NCBI GenBank assembly: GCA_019722365.1
Contig: JADFUC010001109.1
Coordinates: 124,001 to 188,000, forward strand
Origin: Lithospermum erythrorhizon
Taxonomy: Eukaryota > Streptophyta > Magnoliopsida > Boraginales > Boraginaceae
DNA: 64,000 nt
Direction: 5' to 3'
This document shows positions 44,781-56,499 of the stretch, piece after piece. The translations under genes were made by a program, and so were the position numbers. Below the pieces are notes generated by a model. That model was not told the origin of the DNA, did no database searches, and saw only the letters and a program-made list of their open reading frames with translations. Position 1 is the stretch's first letter. Every line of letters begins with the position of its first letter.

Positions 44781-47727
44781 CGTATGCGAGGGGGCAATTT
44801 GAGAATGTGTAGATTGAGTCTATCGAGAAGAATTGAAATATGGAGCGTTCGACTAAGTCCTTGAGTTGTAAATCTCTTCCATAGTGAAGTTCCTTCCATT
44901 GTATATTGCCCACAGATCTAGGTGTATATTGAACTAAGCTGAGGTTAACATGCTTGTATGTGTTATTTATCGTAAGTCTTTTACCTTGAATGCATGCTCT
45001 TTGCTATTGTTAGACAAGTGTTGTAGCATTGACTAACATCTAGTAGCATATATGATTGCACACCTTTTCAAATATTAATATCTTTGAAAGGAAGTTAGCT
45101 TTATTGGGGGTGTTCTCAAGAGAAAAGAATGTTTAAGGAGTCAATGTCTCGTGATATTGGTTTTTGAGTAGTTGAGTGTTATTGAGATTTTTGTTAATAT
45201 TACCCAATTACTTTCATTATGTTATATGGTATATGTTTATGTAAAGATTGATGTTAATTTGAAGGCTGCATGTTATTAACGGGCGTTCATTTATTAATTT
45301 CTATTCTTTGAAAGTATTGTTTTGCTACTCTAGAAATATATATATTGTGTGTAATTCACATCTGATGTTTCAATAGACACATTATTTTTATCTAAATGCT
45401 AGTATTATGAAAATATCCAATTTGTACTATTGAATATTCAAATGAAATTAAATATTAATATAATGAAATATGAAAAATGGCAACATAGTTTTATTTAATA
45501 ATAATTGTAACATTTTATTATTATTTTCAGTATAATATTAAAAATATAGCATGATTTCTTTAATTATTCTTTTTTATTTGCGCACCTACTTCTTGTGGAT
45601 GATGAACTTGTTTAGCACATTGTATGTAGTCGACACAAATTCATAATATTGACCGCATGCGCGCTTGCAATCATTAGTCTTACATAAGGATTTGAAAAGC
45701 ACGTCGTAACGTGCGTTGTTGGTACATTGCACGTACAAAGTATTAGATATAATTAAACAAATATTAAAGATTGATCAAATATACAAATTATTAAATAAAT
45801 TCCCAAACTTTATTTTTAAGCAAATACAACATCACATATCCAATTTGCATCGGGATACAAAGCAGCGAAACAAAAGCAATTTCAATAAATGTTTTCCATT
45901 TTTTATGGAGAGTAGTGAAGGAGAATGCCGTTGGGTTTTTTTTTGTTAGTAGTAAGAGTGTAAACATGTTTTATAATTATCATTTGTCAACATACTACTA
46001 TCATGGTCATCAAATTGGATTCAACTATAGCAAGTCTCAGTCCAAATTCACAAAACAAATTTTAAATCCGCTTAATGGTGAAATTGTATAAGTAAAAGCA
46101 ATTTAATGAGACATGGTTTCTCAAGGTAAAGTCGATGTCGATGCGGAAATTCAAAGTTGAATTCAAGTTGAGCGGGGAAGAATTGAGGCAACTATTATCT
46201 TCGGGTATTATGTACCTGTCGGAATCAATGGGGTGTTAGCAACAATAAAGTAATGCCATATATAGGTTAACAAGAGTACAAAGCCATGCTAGAACAGATC
46301 CATAAATATTTACTTGCTGGATAAGAGCTCAAGATTGTTGGCTAATGCCAAGAGAAATGAGCACTAGTATATTACTTATATAATATAGAAAATGCGCCAA
46401 GCTAAGGTTATTCATTTTAACTAGATCGAATTGCTCTCAAGGGGTGGGCTTCAATTGGGATAATCTTCCCTCTTAAGCTTTGGCTAGTTATTATTATAGG
46501 TTGAAAGTCCTTAAATGCTCCTAATCTTGAAAAAGGAAAGCAGGGATCATGCTTGAGATCATTTTAATGGAAATTGGTTTCACACACCCCCAAGAGGTGG
46601 TTGTATTTCTTCCCGCCTCCGATAAGTAAGAAGTTTGGGCTGCTCATAAACTTGTCTTCACCAAATTGATAAGTTGGGATGACAAGTTCGAAGGTGAGCA
46701 CGTGGCTGTTATTAAAGTGCATAGCCATATATGAATCAAACTGAGTGGTTGGGAATATAATTCATGACCATGCTAAAGGAAATCAAAGATAGTCAAGCTC
46801 TCAGAAAATAGATTGTGGTCGCAACAAAAATCTAACTACTCTAAAAAACTCGTCAAATTTGAATACGTGCATCAAGTTGGATGGAGCACCGGTTGATAAT
46901 GTAAATTGATTCGATAAATGTTGAATAAAATGAATTTAATTAATCAAGTCAATTTAATTAGTTATACTTTGAAATTTAGTTAATTAAATTTTCTTGTCCA
47001 TTAAAGATTCACGTGTGGCGTTTATTATCGAATTACAATTGTGCGTATAGAAATTGGAAACCTCAAATTATGGTTTGCCATATGAAAAATAGGATTACAA
47101 TAAGTAATTATTTCCTTCAAATAAACACGTTGAAATGATTGAAGAAATAGATTATTATGTCTTTTAAACAAATAAAAAAGATATAATTTATCGATCATAT
47201 AATTATTCTTTAATTAAATTGAAATTATAATCCCATGAGTCTATAATAATACATATATGGAGACGATACCATTCATTTGAGGGAATTTTTTATTTGCAAG
47301 TCTGAGGTAGAAGGAAAGAAAAGTTCTGCGAATCGAGAGGAAGCTACCAAAATCAGCGATTAAGTGCGTCCCGAAAATTTAAGCATTCAAATCTTTGAAT
47401 CTTCCAAGCTGTTTAAATATTTAAGCGTTGAGTTGAGATAAAGTATTCGAGCCATGAATTAAATGTCGCAATGCGAGAATTGACGTTCCATGATCAAGTC
47501 GAGAACAAGGCTGCTTGGGCATGACTTGTAGTGGAAATAGAATCGGATGAGCAATCGAGATTGTATTCAAATCATATCAATAAATATTTCTTTGAACCGC
47601 ATGTGCTTTGGTTAGTTATTTTTAGGACTTAGAAACTTTTATTGTTCACGCGCTACGGAACCAAATCGTCAGTACCTCCTAATCTAATCCATAAGTGAAT
47701 TATAGATATTCAAATTACGATATGAAG
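44781..47727. other. intergenic, no gene recognised
   Basis: Mixed AT-rich sequence without a conserved domain. Segment 46,100-46,900 is slightly less AT-rich and TE-like in texture, but no motif could be read. The 77-codon frame at 45716-45949 is unrecognised. Confidence 0.45.
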
Positions 47728-47977
47728 TACCTCCGTCCCAAAAGATTGTCCACTTTTTTATAATTGTAATTTTAAAACTTTAGCGGCTTAAATATTTATT
47801 TGTATTGTATAATATTTTTATAAAAAATATATCAATGGAAAGAGTTTGAAATGTATTTTTTAAATTGATATAGTTTTTATCAGTATTATCTGATAGAAAC
47901 AAAAATATTTCTGATAAAAATTAAATGAGAATTGTAATGAAAAAGTCAAGTAGATAATCGTTGTGGGATGGAGGGTA
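47728..47977. mobile_element. Stowaway-like MITE, 250 bp
   Basis: Left tacctccgtcccaaaagatt and complemented right taccctccatcccacaacga are terminal inverted repeats with TA at both ends; interior AT-rich. Confidence 0.85.
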
Positions 47978-49658
47978 ATATATTTTTAAATGTGCAAACT
48001 TTAGGCATATACGTATTTGTGATATAATTAGCTAAATTATTTTATATAAACATATATTAACGTTAAAGTGAATCAATTATTTATAAACATATATTAACAT
48101 TAAAGTGAATCAAATTTACTCAAAATAAGTTTACTATTTTTTTTTCTAAAACAGTGAAACTTAATTGTGGAGGAATAAATATATTTTAAACTCTTTCAAT
48201 TTGAGTTTTCAAGTACTTTAAATCTGAAACTTCTCTACTATAACTAATATCTATACCATATATAATCTCTGGAAGGCCCCTACATTGGCGATTCTGATGG
48301 CTTAGAAATTAATGTAATTCCTATTTTACCCTCCTAATGAAAAATGTGTTGGTTTTTTATTTACACAATAACTTCTCCATGATGGTGTAACCGCCTAACA
48401 TGATAACTTATCCATAATAATAAATGTTAATATGCAGAAATAATGTATGTTAATTTATTTGTTTCTTATGAGTACTAGATTTATTTATGCTTTCACTGAA
48501 TGGGATGACGATTATTGTAAAATCGATATTGCATTTGTTGTGAAAACTTCTTACATTTTGTCGTGTCAGTAGCTCCTTATCCTAAACTTTCCTTCGACTC
48601 TTCTTATTCCAAGCGTCAAATACAAATATATATTACATAATTTGAATATTTTTCCTTAATTATGAAAAATTATACTATAAATAATAAAATAATTTGCACA
48701 TGCTATTTGTGCAAATACAACTAGATGTAATTTAAAACATATAGATGTTATGGAAGTCTACCTGACGTATCATGAAAATTTGTATGTAACAATTTAAAAT
48801 ATATAATATAAAATAGCAAGATTAGTCTTATGTAACTTTATCGAAAATCTAAAAAATTATATTTATTTCTACTATACAATCCATAAAATAAGTAGAGTAA
48901 AAATCATAAATTAATAGTATTGGAGACTTAAAATGAAAATTTATTAATTTGAGAGTTATTAATTATCGATAAATTAATAATTTATTAATTTAAAGAGTAT
49001 TTAACAACGTAAAGACATACGTTAATGACTTGAATTTATTGAGATTGATCTGAAAGATGGAGAATCATCGAGAAAATATCGAGAAGATAGTAAAATACAA
49101 AGATAATAAAAAATAGTATTAATTATTTTCATATTAGTTATAGTAACTATTTGAGTTTTAACTTTAGTATTATTACCCACTTAAAAGTATCTCATTGTAG
49201 CTTATAAATATAGAGTTAGTCTCTCCATATTTTATAAGTTTAATTCAATAGTATAATATTTATATTACTCTCTCATTCTTATAGAGTCACGATCGCGACA
49301 TGATCAATTTTCAAATATTTGATACATTTTTTATGTTTAATTCAATCGTTATAAAATTATGTAAAAACTTATACTCCTTGATTTTTTTTAATTAATATTT
49401 TTTAAGGGATACTTTAATCATAGATATTCTTTAAATATAAGATGAAAAATGACAATAAAATACGATGATTAAATATTTTTTTAATAAAAGCGATCATTAG
49501 TATAAATTTTATAAGCGACGGTTACTTTTGTGGATAATATTTGTTTTCTAGTACATTTTATTTCAAATATCTTTTATTAGTAATATTACTTAAATTATTA
49601 ATAATATATTATTATTAATAAATATTCAACAAAATAATAATTTCTTATAAACAAATAA
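47978..49658. other. AT-rich intergenic spacer, possible small LTR-like segment
   Basis: No coding sequence. Around 49,190-49,300 cttataaatatagagttagt followed by aatattactctctc resembles the TATA/leader part of a short copia LTR, but no second copy was found. Confidence 0.4.
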
Positions 49659-49909
49659 TACTCCCTCGGTTTTTTATAGTTATTTGTCTTAGTCAAATTT
49701 TATTTTTATTTTTTATAGTTGTTTTTTAGCATAATAAATAATGTTTTACATTTCAATGTAGTTTTTGATTACTTTTCTCTTGGAAATAAACAATCAACCA
49801 ATGATATTATTTGATTGATTGTGTTCGTTTTGATGCATTTTTTTGATTATTTTTCTTTTCCTTAATACATGTGTAAAGTGCTAAAAGCGACAACTAAAAA
49901 GCTGAGGTA
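49659..49909. mobile_element. Stowaway-like MITE, ~250 bp
   Basis: Left tactccctcggttttttata and complemented right tacctcagctttttagttgt form imperfect terminal inverted repeats with TA edges. Confidence 0.65.
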
Positions 49910-50455
49910 TATATCAATCGGGTATGTAATAATATTTTTAGTAAAATATTAGTAATATAATAATAACATCAAAAATTACATGATTCGAATAATAATCAAT
50001 CAAATAATTATACTTGATGAATAGATAATTAGTTTCAAAGGTGAAAGATATTCGATTTAATATCTACGTCTCTTTCCTCCGACTAAGAAAAAAGAAAAAG
50101 AATTTTTTACATGGCCATTAATCATATTAAGATGTTTTAGACCTTTAGATTGCCGTCAACTAACATGAACATGTTATATAATGATAATATTAAGGAGATA
50201 ATTTGGTATTCGACTTGTATGTTTCTTTTTATGATTTTGGTACCACGTAAAGTTGGAAGAGAATGAAAGAAAATTTCTTCTGACAGCTGACTATGTCGAA
50301 TAGTTTGGGATTTAGTGTGATTGAATTCCTTACATGGAGCAGTCGAAATAATTTATTAGAATTCTAATGTTAAGTATATGAAACTTTTATAGATATTTGA
50401 GTGGCGGAAACTAAAATTATTAGTCGTTAACATCTATTATGATTCGATGGATAAT

Positions 50456-50482
50456 TAATAATAATAATAATAATAATAATCC
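50456..50482. repeat. AAT microsatellite
   Basis: Uninterrupted ATA/AAT run of eight to nine units. Confidence 0.9.
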
Positions 50483-50801
50483 ATTCTACCAAAAGAATAT
50501 AAAGATATATACATATTAATTTATCCCATTTATAAATTGTGTCAAATATTCATGAATGTGACATTTGTAATCCTTATCCTGAAGTTGACATTTGTATCGG
50601 GATTGGAAGAAAGATATCAATTATACAAATTGAGATGTCGTAGAGATACACATATTGCTTGCTTTAACAACTTGATGTCCTCACAACTAAATATATTGTG
50701 AATTGATCGTAATAAAGTATCATTCAATTATTGCTTTTATGTGGGTTAAATTGGTTATAATTTTTGTGGATTGATATATAAGAATCGTATATGTGGAAAT
50801 T

Positions 50802-50802
50802 A

Positions 50803-50852
<50 letters not shown>
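50802..50852. repeat. AAT microsatellite
   Basis: Uninterrupted AAT run of about 16 units; shorter AAT runs follow at ~50,890 and ~50,935. Confidence 0.95.
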
Positions 50853-50853
<1 letters not shown>

Positions 50854-52196
50854 TCTCACTTGATATATGATTATTTAACTAATACATATTATAATAATAA
50901 TAATTACATCTAAGCGTATGATTCTTCATGCTATTATAATAATAATAATAAAAATAGGTCTACATAAAATATATTATTATTTAAATTAGTTAATTTCTAT
51001 TACAACTCATGAATGATCGACTAAGAAGATGAAATTATTAATTAAAAAGATAATATGTTTTGCCTAACTTTTAGATTTTTAGGGCAGGTAATTTAGTATT
51101 AATTAATGGTGTAGAAAATGGAGAAAGCGGAAGAAATCTGACCGCTTATTCGCTTATATATGTTAGTGATATTTTTCATTAATTTGTAATAATTATTTTT
51201 CATTCAAAATTATAAATTTATGATTTTCTTGAGACCTATATTATAAAGGATTTTTCAAAATATTATTATCTTATAATCATATCAATTTTGTAATTTTTAA
51301 CTAGCCCAAGTCGAGGATGAGACGAAATTTATTATTTTAGAGAGTTTATTAATTTATGGAGTATTAATTTATAAGTTTTGTTGTAGTATGTGATTCAACA
51401 CAAAAAGAAAATATATATTATTTATATTTTATATAGGTTAGAAATTAAGATTAGGAATAGAAATTACAAATATAAATTAGGGAAAAATTCAACCAACAAT
51501 AAGATAACAGATGTCCAGAGAAAACGTGAAAATAACAACGCAACCAGTGAATGAATTGATTAAAGTCATCCCTAATTATTTTGTTCCTTTGATGTTTTGC
51601 AGTTCTGCTATTCGATAGTGTTACTTACGGGGGAGAATCAGTTTAAATATTTGCAAGAGTGAAAACACAGAAAAATTGAAATCACGTGGTTGTTGGTACA
51701 GTTCTATTAGTGTTAGAACTTAATTAGACAATAATTAATTGAATTTGTGTTATTTAATATTTTAAGAAATATATTACTTTGTATATGAGATTATATGCAA
51801 TGAGCATGACTTATGAGCTTAAGATAATATTTAAGATTCCTATTTAAATAGAACACTTTAGTCATTTTACATCTCTCTATTAAATTAATTGACAATTTAA
51901 AACAAAATAATGGAAAAAAAATCCTTAGTTTTCGATAATCTAAAAGCAAATTAAATATGATTCACCAAAACCATTCCCCCCCAAAAAAATCCAAGAGAAT
52001 TCCACCCCAAAAAATTGAAATTCCATAATTCCTTAAAAGCACTAGAAAATGAGTGGGCATACCCACTGCCTGAAAATTCATTCTGACCGTTGAAAATCAT
52101 TACAAAGCGTCGACTATTACGAAAAAAGAGCGATATGGAATGTTAGAATTTGTTGATATAATTCGAATTTTATACATCTTTTGTCATAGACAAATC

Positions 52197-52745
52197 GATT
52201 TGCTAGTTGGGTTTTCTAATTATGAAGAAAACGAATTGTGTGTTTTATGGGTTTTTTAATTTTCAATATAACCCAATTCTATGGTTTGGTTTTTTATTTT
52301 TGTGGTGTAACCCAAATTTTGTGATTTATGGGGTTTTTGATTTTCAGTATAACCCAATTTGATGGCTGTGTTCACTAATGTTCAAGCTAACCAGAAATTT
52401 GTGTTGAATGGGTTTTTTGATTTTCAATATAAACGATTCCATTTATGGTTTAGAACTCTTTGATGTAGCCAATTTTGTAATGTATAGGTTTTTTGTACAA
52501 TATAACCCAATTTAATGGTTGCGTTTACTAATATTTAAGCTAACCCGAAATTCATGTTGAATGGGTTTTACGTTTTTAATATAACTAATTCGATTTATGT
52601 GGTTCGAATTCTTTGATGTAGCGAATTTTGTGATGTATGAATTTTTTTTATTTTCAATATAACCCAACTTGATGGTTGGGTTTTGTAATGTTGAATCCCC
52701 AACCTAGTGCATGTTGAATGGGTTTTCTAATTCTGATTATAACCC
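52197..52745 (+). repeat. ~155-bp tandem repeat, about 3.5 copies
   Basis: The landmark gatggttgggttttctaatg recurs at 52,361, 52,514 and 52,671, and ttgaatgggttttttgattt recurs between them; ttttcaatataacccaattt also repeats. The period is 153-157 bp. Copies are diverged by substitutions and small gaps. Confidence 0.85.
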
Positions 52746-52954
52746 AAATTCTGTATAATTATCAAGTTGGTGTAAAATATTTAGTTACATTGAATTATTT
52801 GTGTTAAAGATTGTGTGGAGCCTTAGAATAGTTTTCTTGACATGTTTTGTTGATTTTGTAGATAAGAATCGCATTCAACTTATCTCAAAATTTCTGTGGT
52901 AGATGAAGAAAAAAATGGTTCTAAAAAGAAAAAGAATATCGTTACCTCAATTAT

Positions 52955-53275
52955 AATTATGATGGGTTACAAGGTATTAATATAATTACTATGATAATAA
53001 CATTGATGTGTTATGGGTTATTAAACTCTTTGGTTATGAGTTATGAGATTTCAATATAATTACCTTGATTATTAAACTCTTTGGTTATGAGTTATCAATG
53101 TTTTTATCTCGATTATGACACTTGCCGGTTATGAGGTATCAATATAATTTACTCGATAATATCATTGGTGGGTTATGAGGTATCAATATAATTACCTAGA
53201 TAGTAACATTAGTGGGTTATGAAGTATCAATATAATTATCATGATAGTGGGTTATGACATAAACAAGAGGAACCG
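52955..53275 (+). repeat. ~44-bp tandem minisatellite, second locus
   Basis: About seven copies of the gggttatgaggtatcaatat / aattaccttgataataacat unit, including one local duplication of ctttggttatgagttatga. It ends gggttatgacataaacaaga then ggaac, the same edge as at 18,740. Confidence 0.85.
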
Positions 53276-53791
53276 AACAAGATAAAAGAGAGAAAAATTC
53301 CAATAATGTAAAATATGTCAATGATAATCATGATTAAGTAAAGACATAATAAAATTAAGAGGTAAAGCCTCTACAGAATGAGTGTGACAACTATTCTAAA
53401 ATAACTCCACATTTTACACAAAAATGATTCAAAATTAACAAGTATTTTATAGGAAAAAGAAATAAATACAAATAAGATCCAACACTTAGCATAAAATATT
53501 GGCTAAGATTTTGTTGCCATAATTCTTGATCGGTGGTTATAGTCACTACTAAGTTGACAAATTGACCCTATTAAAATGAATCATGATTACTTAACAATAA
53601 AAATAGTAGATCTAATGATCCAAAAACGAATTTAAGCATCTTCTTAATCTCAAGGCTTAAAACCATAGTTAAACTTTGTACATATCCCCAACCTTATTGA
53701 AAATTTTGTAGTTTATTTTTCTACCAATAGAACGCATTATAAGCAAGATAAAATATGATTCATACAACAAAATGAAATATATGGTTTTTAA
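53276..53791. other. AT-rich spacer
   Basis: Nothing recognised. Confidence 0.5.
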
Positions 53792-54128
53792 TACTCCCTC
53801 CATCCAATTTTAGTTGGGACTAATTTTTATATTGGGTATCCAACTTTAGTTGCCCAATTTCTTAAAAAAGATATGATATTCCGTTTTTACCCTTATTTAA
53901 TAAATTATCTATATAGGCGATAAATATTTGAAGTACAATCCGTTAAATTACAAACAATTACAAACGCCAAGCAGATCAAACAAACAAATTCAAATGAGAG
54001 GTATTTAGTAATCACGATAATGATCGGCCATACAAATTGATGGTTAAATTAAACATTTATATATCGTAAGTATTTCATTTAAAAATGTAGTCGAAAATGA
54101 GCAAATTAAAGCTTGGACGGAGAGAGTA
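53792..54128. mobile_element. Stowaway/mariner-like MITE, 337 bp, in the NHL upstream region
   Basis: Left tactccctccatccaatttt and complemented right tactctctccgtccaagctt are terminal inverted repeats with TA edges. It ends ~340 bp before the NHL TATA box, so it lies in the likely promoter. Confidence 0.8.
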
Positions 54129-54470
54129 ATTTTTTATATGTTAGAGACTAGGGATTATGAATAATTAACTCACAATGGTTCCCCCGCCCTCTGTTTGTCA
54201 CAGTTTCTTTTTTCTCATCGGCTATACTACTTGCATATGTATATTGCCAGATGACTTTGATTCTTTATTTCCCTCGTTGGTTATATTATTTAAGATACAA
54301 TCCAAGCTACCTCATGAATATGCCCCCTAAGCTTTTTCTACCATACTTGATACTTGATGCCATTTAAGAAACTGGACCACTATTTTGTAATTCCTTTCTT
54401 TCCATACACTAAATCTCCAAACATCCCTTGCCACATTTCTTCATTCCCAGGTCACCTAACCTCTGTTAGC

Positions 54471-54478
54471 ATATATAG
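54471..54478 (+). promoter_or_regulatory. TATA box of the NHL gene
   Basis: The sequence gcatatatagaaac lies 72 bp before the ATG. A start site 25-35 bp downstream would give a short leader of roughly 45-50 nt. An out-of-frame ATG at 54,501 lies right at that predicted start site. Confidence 0.6.
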
Positions 54479-54549
54479 AAACCTCTCCATTCACAACCTC
54501 ATGCCTCTGTGCACCAATTCATCAAATTTTCTATCCCGGAGACCCGAAA

Positions 54550-55221
54550 ATGCATACACGAACCGATCTCCCGACACAAGCTACCCCAGGAAACAACTCG
54601 TTCAAGCGCCATCACTCAGCTCGTTACTACGCCCACCGAGTCAAAGAAAGCCTAACCACTCGAGTCTCCAAGCTAATTTGTGCCATTTTTCTAGCCCTGC
54701 TTTTCTTAACTGGTCTCATCTTTTTCATTCTCTTTCTAAGCCTTCGCCCTCATCGTCCAAGATTCCACATCCATGATTTCTCAATACCAGCATCAGCTCA
54801 ACCAACAGGCTTCGAAAACGCCCAGATTAATTACAACGTTGATGCTCGAAATGCAAACCAAGCCATCGGTATATACTATGATACATTAGAGGTAACGGTC
54901 AAATTCGAGGGAAAAAATGTTGGGGGTTCTTCAATTTTGTTTCCATTTTATCAAGAACCTAAGAATACAACAGTTCTAGCTGGAACATTGAGTGGTGCAA
55001 CTTTGACAGTTACAAACCAAAGTTGGCAGAAATTCTTGGACGCTAGGTCTAGAGGAAGTGTGGCATTTGAGCTTGATGTAACGTCTTCGATTCGGTTTAA
55101 GGTGTCTTCTTGGACTAGTAAACGCCATAGGATGCATGCTAATTGCCCTGTTCAAGTTGGCTCCGATGGATTAATCTTGGTATCTGATAAAGACAAGAGG
55201 TGTCCTGTTTATTTTAGTTAA
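54550..55221 (+). CDS. NDR1/HIN1-like (NHL) protein, LEA_2 domain
   Basis: Complete single-exon frame of 223 residues, usual for the family (about 200-250), and the only clean gene in the window. Residues 1-41 are a basic, cytosolic N-terminal tail (HHSARYYAHRVKES). Residues 42-64 are one hydrophobic membrane span, followed by RPHRPRFHI, the characteristic 'R/H-P-x-x-P-x-F' segment after the span. Residues ~90-200 form a LEA_2-type beta domain including NANQAIGIYYDTLEV (family N-P-N-x-x-I-G-I-Y-Y-D) and FPFYQEPKNTT. Two N-glycosylation sequons (N139, N156) and cysteines C199 and C218 lie on the outer side. It ends KDKRCPVYF, a C-terminal signature of one NHL subgroup. NHL proteins sit at the plasma membrane or plasmodesmata and act in pathogen response or sugar transport; the specific role is not deducible. 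The start is the first ATG of the frame, behind a TATA box. A MITE lies upstream. Confidence 0.93.
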   Translation: MHTRTDLPTQATPGNNSFKRHHSARYYAHRVKESLTTRVSKLICAIFLALLFLTGLIFFILFLSLRPHRPRFHIHDFSIPASAQPTGFENAQINYNVDARNANQAIGIYYDTLEVTVKFEGKNVGGSSILFPFYQEPKNTTVLAGTLSGATLTVTNQSWQKFLDARSRGSVAFELDVTSSIRFKVSSWTSKRHRMHANCPVQVGSDGLILVSDKDKRCPVYFS

Positions 55222-56439
55222 TAATAAGTCAGTTTCATTCAATATGTATGTATTTTTTTAGTTGCTAGTAAAGAAGATTGTGTGATAGACGTCATGCAGA
55301 CCCCTGAATGCTTACAATAATTCTTTATTTGAAGATTTTTAAATCTCGAAAGATACTAAATTGAATAGCATAATTATAATATTAAGTTGAAAATGGGGCA
55401 ACATTTATTATTTACATAATCTTTTTTTAAAGTGTTGTATAATGTTATATTAATAAATAATTGGTTATAATATTATATCAAGTAAGATTCATGATATAAG
55501 TAATATTCAACAAGCTCATATCTCAACAATTCAAAGTCGAGTCCAAATCAGACTCAAGTAGGGATCAGAGATCAAAGCCTTGGCCAGTAGTTTGTAGAGC
55601 GAAATAAATTGATAATTGACACGTCGGTGATAAATATTTATTTGTACTTATTTGGTTCCACTCAAAGAGTTTTATTTATCAAATAAAGCAAAATTTTTCT
55701 TGTGTTCTGATCCTTTGAACTTGAAGTCGAGATAAGCTTCGGTCGAATCTTCACGGTTAGGCTCGAAAGTCAAATTATCCAATAGGAGACTCCAACGGAA
55801 GATGTACCCTCGAGAAAGGAAAAGCCACAATCGCTGGGGTCGAGCACCGAAGGGTTCGTCTATTTATAGAGATCGCTTAGACTGAAGGGATCGCTTAGAA
55901 ACGAGGCTCGGACGCTAATGAGAACTCCGTCATTGAGGAGAAGCGCAAATGCGTGTTGGTGATTCTATCGTATAAATAATATTCTAATAATATCATGGAT
56001 ATGAATCCCATGATCAATACTAGTTGCATAAATAATAATTAAAGAAATAATATGCAGATTAGCGGGAATAATTAGAGTAATAGAGGAATAATATGATGGA
56101 GTTCCTGAGATCAAGAAGAATTCCTCTAAATTATCCACACTATGACGAACAAGTCCCCTCAGGGAGTTTTACAAACTCGCTTTAAAATGTTAAAGCTGTG
56201 GAAGGCGAATTGGGAAGAAAAAATTGATGAGAATTTTTCTTTCTTAAATGGAGCTAAAGAGAGGGGTGAGGGAGAGAACTTTTTGTCTTTATTTATTCTC
56301 AAAGTAGAAATGAATCTAAAAGAGAGTGAATGGCTTGATTTTTAAATACTCCAAAGTGTCATTTATATAGGCGTCAAAATTCCTACTTTTTTATGCTCTC
56401 AAAGAAGTGGCAAAAAACTCTTCCTTTCCTCTACGTTGG
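55222..56439. other. 3' flank of NHL and LTR-like intergenic DNA
   Basis: No obvious second gene. A gaataattctttattt-like A/T tract near 55,311 could act in 3' processing. The 67-codon frame at 56142-56345 (charged, K/E-rich) is unrecognised. Sequence from ~55,980 to ~57,050 has the texture of a diverged LTR (tgtgtgatctcttaaggctc resembles ggtcacacacatac-type blocks of copies A-C). Confidence 0.4.
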
Positions 56440-56490
56440 TTTGGTCGAACCTAGGCAGGGGTTCATGTGCTTTATCACTGAGCCAAGGGC
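56440..56490 (-). repeat. tRNA-derived SINE-like head (pol III A and B boxes)
   Basis: On the minus strand ccttggctcagtgataaagc is followed by ctgcctaggttcgacc, i.e. a good A box (TGGCTCAGTG) and B box (GGTTCGA) about 35 bp apart, as in plant Au-type SINEs. The flanking sequence does not fold into a full tRNA (no acceptor stem found), so it is not called a tRNA gene. Confidence 0.55.
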
Positions 56491-56499
56491 ATCTGTGTG

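Larger units (their letters stand above)
49910..52196. other. AT-rich intergenic spacer with microsatellites
   Basis: No gene or recognisable TE domain. Confidence 0.5.

Noticed and set aside
54354..54776. 140-codon frame overlapping the NHL start
   Set aside because: Begins upstream of the TATA box, has no recognisable domain, and overlaps a well-supported gene in another frame; only its internal ATG at 54,501 is discussed as a uORF.
56440..56490. tRNA gene
   Set aside because: A and B boxes are good but no acceptor stem or anticodon arm of a functional tRNA could be folded.
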